Position numbers and translations under genes: made by a program. The notes beneath the pieces were generated by a model. It worked only from the letters and a program-made list of their open reading frames with translations, ran no database searches and was not told where the DNA came from. From Actinoplanes italicus (GTDB lineage: Bacteria; Actinomycetota; Actinomycetes; Mycobacteriales; Micromonosporaceae), in contig NZ_PVMZ01000034.1 of assembly GCF_003001815.1 (NCBI RefSeq), positions 1-64,000 of the forward strand: 64,000 bases of DNA, written 5' to 3'. Shown here in pieces: positions 52,324-60,300 of this stretch (positions are counted from its first letter, which is position 1; every line of letters starts with the position of its first letter).

Positions 52324-53169
52324 GGCGCGTCTGCCCCGGTTCGGCTTGGCGCCGACCTGCGGTGTGCTGGTGGCCGCCCGGACTGCCGGGACCAGCGGCT
52401 CGACGGGCGGGCCGGCCGGGTAACGGCGGTTGAGCCAGATCTGCTGACCGAGGGCGAACAGGTTCTGGGTGGTCCAGTACAGGATGACGCCGACCGGGAA
52501 GATGAACCCGGAGAAGAGCAGCGACACCGGGATGCCGTAGAGCATGATCCGCTGGACGGTGCGCTGCTGCGGGTTCTCCGACCAGCCGCTCTTGAGGATG
52601 GACATACGGCTGGTCAGGAACGTGGTGGTGATCATCGCGACGATCAGGACGCCGGCCACGATGTGCACGGTGCCGATGCCGGAGTTGAAGCCGGCGGCGA
52701 TGGGCGCGCCGAACAGTTCGGCCCGTGACGCTTCGGCGAACTGGGTCTCGGACCAGCCGTACAGCGTCCGGGTGATGGGGTTGGTGATGTCCGGGTTGAG
52801 GTGGCGCAGCACGTGCAGCAGACCGATGAAGATCGGGATCTGGACGAGCATCGGCAGGAACGCGCCGAACGGGCTGACCTTCTCGCGCTGGTAGAGCTCG
52901 GCGAGCTCCTGCTGCAGGGCGACCCGGTCACCCTGGTGTTTGGCCTTGAGCTCGGCGAACTTCGGCTGCAGACGCTGGATGGCCTGCTGGGAGCGGACCT
53001 GGCGCAGGAACAGCGGGAACAGCACGGCACGCACGGTCAGCACCAGGAACACGATGCCGAGCACCCACGCCCAGTCGGTGGAGAGGGTGTGCGCGCCGTC
53101 GAGGACGCGGTCCCAGAGCGAGTGCCAGAACAGCAGGATGTTAGAGATTAAATGGTAGATAAAGGACAT
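52315..53169 (-). CDS. YidC/Oxa1-family membrane protein insertase
   Basis: A 284-aa insertase. First TM IYHLISNILLFWHSLWDRVL-like helix, then AWVLGIVFLVLTVRAVLFPLFLRQV (with the conserved Arg of the hydrophilic groove), the cytoplasmic hairpin QRLQPKFAELKAKHQGDRVAL, and FGAFLPMLVQIPIFIGLLHVLRHL. Four further hydrophobic segments complete a five-helix core, with a basic C-terminal tail. A rare TTA codon at codon 7 (53149-53151). The gene is away from the rnpA-dnaA region and next to DUF6412, so it is probably a second YidC. Confidence 0.9.
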   Translation of the reverse strand: MSFIYHLISNILLFWHSLWDRVLDGAHTLSTDWAWVLGIVFLVLTVRAVLFPLFLRQVRSQQAIQRLQPKFAELKAKHQGDRVALQQELAELYQREKVSPFGAFLPMLVQIPIFIGLLHVLRHLNPDITNPITRTLYGWSETQFAEASRAELFGAPIAAGFNSGIGTVHIVAGVLIVAMITTTFLTSRMSILKSGWSENPQQRTVQRIMLYGIPVSLLFSGFIFPVGVILYWTTQNLFALGQQIWLNRRYPAGPPVEPLVPAVRAATSTPQVGAKPNRGRRASR

Positions 53170-53240
53170 GGAGGATCCCCCAGGGGCGACTGACGACAGG
53201 AAGGGTCATCAGCGGCCACCCGAACGCGGGTAGCGCGGAG

Positions 53241-53525
53241 TCAGGCGGCCGCTGGGGCCGCTGTGGGTCCTCGAGGTCGTGTACGCCCGGACGCGTCCGG
53301 GTCACGGTGGCGAGGCACACCGGTGCGCTGGGCACGGCTGCGCAGCGCGCCACCGTAGGCGCGGGCGTCGGCGGGAACGGTGGGACGAACCACCAGGACG
53401 CGGGCGAGGACGGCGATCAGGACGACACCGACCAGGGCGCTCGTGCCGCTGGCCAGGTCGGACGAACTGGCGTCGGCCAGCAGGCCCACCAGTCGCCAGA
53501 GCGCGTCCCACCACTTCACGGGCAC
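53241..53525 (-). CDS. DUF6412-like small membrane protein
   Basis: A 94-aa protein with one strong TM helix (TSALVGVVLIAVLARVLVV, about 28-46) preceded by a helix WWDALWRLVGLLADA and followed by an Arg-rich tail. It precedes the YidC gene on the same strand by 71 bp, the usual DUF6412-YidC arrangement of actinomycetes, so it may assist or be inserted by YidC. GTG start. Confidence 0.7.
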   Translation of the reverse strand: MPVKWWDALWRLVGLLADASSSDLASGTSALVGVVLIAVLARVLVVRPTVPADARAYGGALRSRAQRTGVPRHRDPDASGRTRPRGPTAAPAAA

Positions 53526-53539
53526 AACCTAGCAGCCCG

Positions 53540-53833
53540 TCACAAGACCGGGGCGTCGAGAATGCCGTACCGCGCCATGATCCGCTCCCGGCGGTCGCGG
53601 TTGACGGCCTGGACCCGCCGGCCGATCAGGAAGACGTCGACCAGCGTCCACACACCGAGGCCACCCAGGGTGAACAGCATGGCGATCGAGCGGCCGGTGT
53701 CACCGAGGTAGAACCGGTGGCCTCCGATCAAGCCCGTGAGAACCCAGAGGATGTACGCCACGCGCTGCTCCTTGCGCACCGACGCGAACTCGTGCTCGGC
53801 CCGCTGGACGCGGTAGCGCTCCCATTCGGGCAT
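53540..53833 (-). CDS. TM2-domain membrane protein
   Basis: A 97-aa protein. The TM2 domain (about 23-67) is VAYILWVLTGLIGGHRFYLGDTGR and GGLGVWTLVDVFLIGRRV, two helices with the GGHRFYLG turn. The N-terminal segment is charged. TM2 proteins have unknown function. GTG at 53848 is a possible earlier start. It is upstream of DUF6412 by 14 bp and likely in the same transcript. Confidence 0.83.
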   Translation of the reverse strand: MPEWERYRVQRAEHEFASVRKEQRVAYILWVLTGLIGGHRFYLGDTGRSIAMLFTLGGLGVWTLVDVFLIGRRVQAVNRDRRERIMARYGILDAPVL

Positions 53834-53950
53834 CGCGGCGGTGTTCACGGGCGCAACGATAGCCACGATCACCGGCCTGCCGCGATGCCGGCCGCAACCA
53901 CACGAGATCGTCGCGAATGACGGTGACGCGGCTTGCACGCGATGGTGCGG

Positions 53951-54706
53951 TCAGCCGCACCGTCGCAGCGTCAGGCGACGCGAGGTCGTGTCGATCCCGG
54001 CGACGACGACGGCCACCTCTTCGCCGGACTGAACGGTCCGATCCGTCTTCACCAGGCCCTCGATACCGTCGCCGACGTCGACGAAGAACCCGAACGGCAC
54101 CGGCTTGGTGACCCGGCCGCGCAACTCCTGGCCCACCCGGGTGGCGCGAGCGAAGCCCAGGAACGGATCCGGCTCGACGGCGCGCAGGGACAGGCGGGCC
54201 TCGCCGTGGACCGTGTCGAAGACGAGGAACTCGCCGGTGACGTGCTGCCCCACGGACACGACCTCGGACGGGTCCTCGAACCAGCGCCAGGACAGCTCGG
54301 GGATGGTGACGAAGCCGACGCCGGGCAGCACGGGGTGCTTCGGGCCCTCATCGAGATCCACGAAGACGCCGAACCGCTCGATGGCCGCGACCGTGCCGGA
54401 CAGGCGCTGTCCCGCGCCCCGGGCCTTGAGGAAGGCCCACAACTCCGGGTTCTCGGTGGCCGACCACGACAGCATGATCTCCCGCCTCGGAGGCGAGACG
54501 TCGATGACCTCCGAGGTGATCCGGTCACCGGGACTGCAGGTCCCCGGCCACCGTCCCCAGGTGAAGTCGAGCGGGCCGACACAGCCGAGCGGCTCACCGG
54601 GACAGTCGTCGAGCAGCACGGTCGTCCCGCGCCGGGTGTGCTCGGCGACGGTCCCGGTCAGGACGTCGCCGATGTTCACGGTCGCCAGGAAACGGTCGGG
54701 AGTCAC
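53951..54706 (-). CDS. S1-domain RNA-binding protein
   Basis: A 251-aa protein with three S1-like OB folds: IGDVLTGTVAEHTRRGTTVLLDD (about 10-32), GQRLSGTVAAIERFGVFVDLDE (about 98-119) and VGQELRGRVTKPVPFGFFVDVGDGIEGLVK (about 190-220). These bind RNA. Its GTG overlaps the stop of the HTH-methyltransferase gene by GTGA, so the two are made from one transcript. The role may be in translation control or RNA sensing. Confidence 0.85.
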   Translation of the reverse strand: MTPDRFLATVNIGDVLTGTVAEHTRRGTTVLLDDCPGEPLGCVGPLDFTWGRWPGTCSPGDRITSEVIDVSPPRREIMLSWSATENPELWAFLKARGAGQRLSGTVAAIERFGVFVDLDEGPKHPVLPGVGFVTIPELSWRWFEDPSEVVSVGQHVTGEFLVFDTVHGEARLSLRAVEPDPFLGFARATRVGQELRGRVTKPVPFGFFVDVGDGIEGLVKTDRTVQSGEEVAVVVAGIDTTSRRLTLRRCG

Positions 54707-55584
54707 GTCAGGCTCACCCGGGTGCAGCGTGTCACGTACGGCAGGGTGATCTCGCCGGTCAGGCCGTGCTGATCGAGCAGATCGCCGATGTCGCCCAGCA
54801 ACTCCCGCCTCTCGGCGTCGGACAGCACGATCACATAGCTGCGCGAGGCCACCATGTCGAGCAGGTCCTGTCTGGTCAGGGTGTGCCGCCAGCGGATCTC
54901 GGTGCGTTCCGGGCCGCCGAACGGGCCCGTGACCTCCGGCTCGGTGTCGATCTCCTGGCGGGTGTGCCGGTGCATCACCTCGTCGAGGCGGGCCACCCAC
55001 GGCTCAGTGTGGTCGCGGATGTTCCAGATCAGGCTCAGCGTGCCGCCGGGACGCAGCACCCGGGCCGTCTCCGGGATCGCCCGGGCCGGGTCCACCCAGT
55101 GCCAGGCCTGCGCGCAGACGACGGCGTCGACCGACGCGTCCGCAAGGGGCACCCGTTCGGCCGTACCCTCGAAGATCGCGGCTTGACCGGCGACCACCGC
55201 GAGTTGATCACGCATCCGCGCCGAAGGCTCGACCGCGACGACGTCGAGCCCGGCGTCGAGCAGCAGCCGGGTGAACTTGCCGGTGCCCGCGCCGAGGTCG
55301 AGGACACGCCGGGCACGCCGGGGCACCGCCCACTCCACCGCTGACATCGGATACGGCGGCCGACCCCGATGATAGGCGTCGGCCGCGCCGCCGAACGACG
55401 CCGCGTGCAGCGTCTTCGACCAGCGACGGGTCGCGCCCTGCCGGGTCATCCCGCACGCCCGGCCGATCTCCTCCCAGCTGGCGGCGTGTTCGCGCCGCAG
55501 CCGGTTGACGAGCCGCGTGCGCTGCGCCTCCCGGCCGGCGATCTCCTCGGTGAGCCGTCTCAGCACGTCCAGCCCCTCTGTCAT
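54703..55584 (-). CDS. HTH-SAM methyltransferase fusion protein
   Basis: A 293-aa two-domain protein. The first 60 residues are a DNA-binding helix-turn-helix (EHAASWEEIGRACGMTRQGATRRW). The rest is a class I methyltransferase: VLDLGAGTGKFTRLLLDAG (about 93-111), VVAVEPSARM, DAVVCAQAWHWV and LRPGGTLSLIWN. Such HTH-linked methyltransferases may methylate small molecules under DNA-bound control. A perfect palindrome overlaps the start codon, suggesting autoregulation. The stop overlaps the S1 gene's GTG. Confidence 0.85.
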   Translation of the reverse strand: MTEGLDVLRRLTEEIAGREAQRTRLVNRLRREHAASWEEIGRACGMTRQGATRRWSKTLHAASFGGAADAYHRGRPPYPMSAVEWAVPRRARRVLDLGAGTGKFTRLLLDAGLDVVAVEPSARMRDQLAVVAGQAAIFEGTAERVPLADASVDAVVCAQAWHWVDPARAIPETARVLRPGGTLSLIWNIRDHTEPWVARLDEVMHRHTRQEIDTEPEVTGPFGGPERTEIRWRHTLTRQDLLDMVASRSYVIVLSDAERRELLGDIGDLLDQHGLTGEITLPYVTRCTRVSLT

Positions 55585-55607
55585 GACCGCAACATATGTT
55601 GCGGTCA
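55584..55607. promoter_or_regulatory. Perfect 24-bp palindromic operator at the methyltransferase start
   Basis: The sequence TGACCGCAACATATGTTGC plus GGTCA is its own reverse complement over all 24 bp. Its last base on the minus strand is the A of the methyltransferase ATG, so binding there would block initiation. A second copy of the core, CAAC-GTTT-GTTGC against CAAC-ATAT-GTTGC, lies at 55618-55630. Both lie in the 74-bp gap between the methyltransferase and the divergent gene at 55659. The HTH-methyltransferase itself is the best candidate ligand. Confidence 0.75.
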
Positions 55608-55658
55608 AGAAGCGCGTCAACGTTTGTTGCTTTTGGTCATCGCTGGTAGAAAGATCCG

Positions 55659-56351
55659 GTGACATTGGACGACGTGATCGACGGCGACGCGGACGCGGTG
55701 TTCTGGGTGCTCGACAGCATGAGCCCCGGCGACAGCCGCCAGGTCACCGAGAAGAGTGCCGTGACCTGCCAGGACGAGGGTGTCTTCGACGTCGAACTGC
55801 CGGGCGCCCGCCTCGAGCGGGTCGACCTCCTCGTCGCCCACCAGGCGATCCTGCGCGGCGAGCCGGTCGAGGTGTCTCTTGAGGACATCGACTACGCGAC
55901 GACCGGGCTCTCGCTGCAGACGGCTCTGCTCGACCACGGCCAGCGCAAGAAACGCCTCGGCCTGCCGCTGGAGATCCCGCCGACGATCCGCTGGGGCGAA
56001 CGCCCGGTGGCCACCGGCGACATCCGGCCCGTCCCGGCCGGGCAGGTCACCGTCGTGGTCAGTCATCTGACGCCGGGCGTACGGCATGGCGTCGCCCTCT
56101 CCACGGCCGGCGGTCCCGAACACATCCTCTGGCCGACTGAGGACGACCGCGAGTTCACCGTGGACCTCCCCCACGACGCCGACCTGCGGATCACCACGGT
56201 GTTCGTCGTCGAGGGCCCCGGCTGGTCGCGCGAGGAGCGCTGGCTGGAGAACGCCGGCCTGTGGATCGATCCGGACGGCGCCTACCACTGCAACCACTTC
56301 GCGACGACACCGCCGACGTTCGAGGACCTCGTCTTCACCGTCCGGTCATGA
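55659..56351 (+). CDS. Hypothetical protein, first gene of the TIR-STAND unit
   Basis: A 230-aa acidic beta-rich protein of unknown family. N-terminal ADAVFWVLDSMSPGDSRQVTE leads to RVDLLVAHQAILRGEPVEV, then IRPVPAGQVTVVVSHLTPGV, PEHILWPTEDDREFTVDLPH and VEGPGWSREERWLENAGLW. GTG start 74 bp from the divergent methyltransferase, with an operator-like palindrome between. Followed after 55 bp by another unknown and then by the TIR gene. It may be part of a common transcript with them. Confidence 0.62.
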   Translation: MTLDDVIDGDADAVFWVLDSMSPGDSRQVTEKSAVTCQDEGVFDVELPGARLERVDLLVAHQAILRGEPVEVSLEDIDYATTGLSLQTALLDHGQRKKRLGLPLEIPPTIRWGERPVATGDIRPVPAGQVTVVVSHLTPGVRHGVALSTAGGPEHILWPTEDDREFTVDLPHDADLRITTVFVVEGPGWSREERWLENAGLWIDPDGAYHCNHFATTPPTFEDLVFTVRS

Positions 56352-56406
56352 GCAGCCCGGCATGGCCGGTCCCCCGGTTCGCCGCCCACTCGGCATGATG
56401 TGACAT

Positions 56407-57363
56407 ATGGAGTCCCTCGGTGTGGTGGCGCATCGCGGCGGCCTCGTCGTCGAGCGTCCCGAGCTGACCGTCGGCATCGTCCGCGCGGTGTCCCGGCCCG
56501 ACGGCCTGGAGCTGGAACTGCTCGCCCGGCGGCCGCTCGACCGGCGCGACGCCGTGCAGCGGCAGGCCGACATCCGGGCGGGTGTCACCGGGCCGCCACC
56601 GGCGCCGCGGCGGCTGCTGCCCGAGTACGACGAGGGCTTGGACCTGAGGGTCGGCTGGCTCGACGCGGACGGGCGGGCCCACTGGGAGTACGGGTCGTGG
56701 TCGTCGAGCAGCGGTGATCACTTCGAAGGCGTCGAAGGGCCGAGCTTTCGTACGCTGATCAGGTTCCCGCCGATGTTCGACCGGGTGTCGGTGGCGCTGG
56801 CGTGGCCAGAGATCGGGTTCCCGGAGACGGTCCTGGAGCTGCCGCTGCCGGATCGGGCCACGGTCGAGCGGGAGACCGTCTCGATCTGGGAGGCGCCGCT
56901 GCGCGTACGACATCCCCGGGTCGCCCTGAATCATCGCGACGGAACCCATCCCGTCGAGACGCCGGCGGTCGAGGCCGGACGGATCGCCGCGGCGCCGCAG
57001 GTCCTGAGCCGCGGCGGCGAGGCCGTCGTGGTGCTCACCTCGCTCACCGCCGCCGGCCGGTACCTCTACCTGGGAGTCTGCAGCATCGCCGAGGGTGAAC
57101 AGGGCGAGACGGCGGCCGCCGAGGCCTTCCCGCCCGGCCCGGAACCCGCACGTCCCGGCGCGTCGATCGCCGTGGTGACCGGGCAGGAGGCGGTCTGGGT
57201 GCCGACTTTCTCGGGCAGTGCGGGCGGTGGGGACCGATCGTTCCGGTCCGAGGGCGAGTTCGTCGTCGCCCGCCCGGACACCGACGTGCTCACCCTGCTG
57301 GTGACCTGGCCTTCGGCGGGCCTCGCCGAGGTGCTGGTCGACGTCCCGCTCACCACGGCCTGA
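56407..57363 (+). CDS. Hypothetical beta-rich protein upstream of the TIR-STAND gene
   Basis: A 318-aa protein of unknown family, apparently two beta-sandwich domains: RPELTVGIVRAVSRPDGLEL with DLRVGWLDADGRAHWEYGSW to PMFDRVSVALAWPEIGFPE, and GEAVVVLTSLTAAGRYLYLG to VLTLLVTWPSAGLAEVLVDV. There is no signal peptide or TM segment. It lies 33 bp before the TIR gene's GTG, so it is probably in the same operon and could be a ligand-binding or partner protein. Confidence 0.65.
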   Translation: MESLGVVAHRGGLVVERPELTVGIVRAVSRPDGLELELLARRPLDRRDAVQRQADIRAGVTGPPPAPRRLLPEYDEGLDLRVGWLDADGRAHWEYGSWSSSSGDHFEGVEGPSFRTLIRFPPMFDRVSVALAWPEIGFPETVLELPLPDRATVERETVSIWEAPLRVRHPRVALNHRDGTHPVETPAVEAGRIAAAPQVLSRGGEAVVVLTSLTAAGRYLYLGVCSIAEGEQGETAAAEAFPPGPEPARPGASIAVVTGQEAVWVPTFSGSAGGGDRSFRSEGEFVVARPDTDVLTLLVTWPSAGLAEVLVDVPLTTA

Positions 57364-57396
57364 ACCCGGACGGACGATACGCCGTACGGTGCATAT

Positions 57397-60300
57397 GTGC
57401 CCGACCGCATCCATGTCTCGTTCGCCGACCGGGACCGTGCGTGGGCGGAGTGGGCGCGCTGGCACCTCGAGAAGGCCGGTCATGCCACCGAGCTGGACAG
57501 CGTCGACCGGGCGCCCGGCACCAACGTCGTCGAGGCGATGAACCGGGCCGTGCGGCGTGCCAACCCGATGCTCGTGCTGCTGTCGGCGGCCTATCTGGAC
57601 CCGGACCGGCTCACCACCGACGAGTGGACCGCTCGGATGGCGCAGCGTCGCAAGGATCCGGCCGCGAAGCTGATCGCGCTACGGGTCGAGAACGTCGACC
57701 TCTCCGACGGGCTGTGGGCGCCGATCGCCGTGCCCGATGTGTTCGGTCTTTCTCCGGAGCAGGCGGTCGTTCAACTGCTCGATGCGGTACGACAGGTCGC
57801 CGATCCCGCTCCGGCAGGCGCTCTCCGGCCCGCGCCTCCCGCCTATCCGGGCCGCCCGAACGCTGGAGAACCCGGGCCGCGGCCGCCGGGATCGCTGCCG
57901 CCGGTGTGGAACCTGACCCGCCGGAACCCGGGCTTCACCGGTCGCGACACGATGCTCAACCGGCTGCACGACACGCTGCGGGGCGACAGCCGGGTGGCGG
58001 TCCAGGCGCTGCACGGCCTGGGTGGCGTCGGAAAGACCCAACTGGCCCTGGAGTACGCCCACCGGTTCGCCGGTGAGTACGACATCGTCTGGTGGATCCC
58101 GGCCGAACGACCGGAACTGATCGGCGACCACCTCGCCACGCTGGCCCAGGACGAGCAGTTGCGCCTGTTCCCGGCCGGTACGCCCACCCCGGACTCGATG
58201 CGGGCGCTGCGCGCGCACCTGCGGCAGGCCGGGCGCTGGTTGCTGATCTTCGACAACGCCGAGGACCGCGACCACCTCGCCCCGTGGCTGCCGGACGGTC
58301 CCGGCCACCTGCTGATCACCAGCCGCAATCCGAACTGGGCGGGCGTAGCCCAGCCGGTGGATGTGGACGTGTTCACCCGCGCCGAGTCCATCGCCCTGCT
58401 GCGCACCAGCCTGGCGGACATCGACGAGGACACCGCCGATCGGCTCGCCGGGCACCTGGGGGACCTGCCCCTGGCCGTCGGGCAGGCTCTGGAGCTGCTG
58501 GCCGAGACCCGGATGCCGGTCTACACCTACCTCAGTGACCTCGCCGCCCACACCGCCGAGCTGATGCGTGAGGGAGGCCCGCCGGCCGGCTATCCGCTGT
58601 CCCTGGCCGCGACCGTCGGCCTGACCGCCGACCGGCTGCGCGCCGCCGACCCCGCAGCGGGTCAGTTGCTCACCCTGTGCGCGCATCTGGGTCCCGCTCC
58701 GATCCCGACCGACCTGTTCACCGCCCACCCCGACCCGCTTCCGAAGCCCCTGCAGAAGATCGCCCGGAAACCGGTGGCGTTCGCCCGCACGCTGGCGCAA
58801 CTCGGCCGCTTCGGGCTGGCCCGCCTCACCGACCGCGGACCGGTCCTGCACCGCCTCGTCCAGGCCGTGGTCCGCGACACCGACCCGCGGCCCGACGTCA
58901 ACCGCGGCATCGCCGAACGCCTCCTGGCGGCTGCCCGGCCGGACGACGGCAAACTCCCGCAATGGTGGCCGCGGTGGGCCGTGCTGCTCCCCCACATCCT
59001 CGCCGTCGACCCCGCCACCAGCGACAACCGTCAGCTGCGCCAGACCGCGAACGACGCCGTGTGGCACCTGATGGCCCGCGGTGAGGCCGCCAACGCCCTG
59101 CCGCTGGCCGACCATCTCCACCAGGCCTGGACCCGGCGGCTCGGCGCCGACGACGAGAGCACCATCACGATCGCCGCCACCCTGGCCGTCGTCCACCGGC
59201 AACTCGGCGACTTCGAGCGTTCCAGCGAGATCGAACAGGACAATCTCACCCGCACACGCCGGCTGCTCGGCACCGATCACCCGCACACCCTCAACGCCGC
59301 CAACAACCTCGGCCGCGCGCTGTACCGGGCCGGCGAGTTCGAGCGGGCACGACGGCTGGACGAGGACACCTTGAGCCGGAGGCGGCGCGTACTCGGTGAG
59401 GACCACCTCGAAACGCTACGGACGACCTGGAACCTCGCCCGCGATCTGTACGAGCTGGGTGACATCGCGCGGGCACGGGAGATCGACGAGGGCCTTCTGG
59501 TCCGCTTGCGCGACATGCACGGCGACGATCACCCGGACACGCTGCGCACGGCGCTGGCACTCACCATGGATCTGACCGGCGCCGGTGAGCACGAACGCGC
59601 ACGTTCGCTGGGCGAGGACACGTTCGCCCGGCGACGACGGGTGTTCGGCGACGACCACCCGGACACTCTCAACGCGGCCGCCGCGCTCGCCCGCACGCAG
59701 TCCGGTTACGGAGAGTACGACCAGGCCCGAAGGCTGAACGAGGACACCTTGAGCCGGAGGCGGCGCGTGCTGGGCGACAATCATCCCGACACCCTCAGGT
59801 CAGTCGGCGACCTCCTGCTGAACCACCTGCACCGGGCCGGGATGCGTGACGTCGTCTCGGTGGAACCGGCGACAGGCGGGCTCGCGGCGCTGGCCGGCAT
59901 CGCCGAGCGCCGGGACGGGCCGCCGGTGTTCGTCAAGGCGTTCGCCGACGTCCCGGACGAGGACGTCTTCGCCGCGGAGGCTGAGGGGCTGGCCGTCCTT
60001 CGTGAGCCCGGCGGTATGGCGACACCCGAGGTCGTCCTGGCCGGCCGGGAGTTGCTCGTGCTGTCGATGCTGCGGCCCCGGCCCGGCAGCGAGACCTTCT
60101 GGGAGGAGTTCGCCCACGCGCTGGCCCGGATGCATCTGAGCACGGTCCACCCACGGTTCGGATGGCACCGGGACAACTGGCTGGGTCGCCGGCGGCAGGA
60201 GAACACCTGGGACGACGACGGGTTCGCGTTCTTCGCCGAGCATCGGCTGCTGCGGTGGATGACGGAGCCGCGGGTCGAGGCGGCCCTCGGCACCCGCGAC

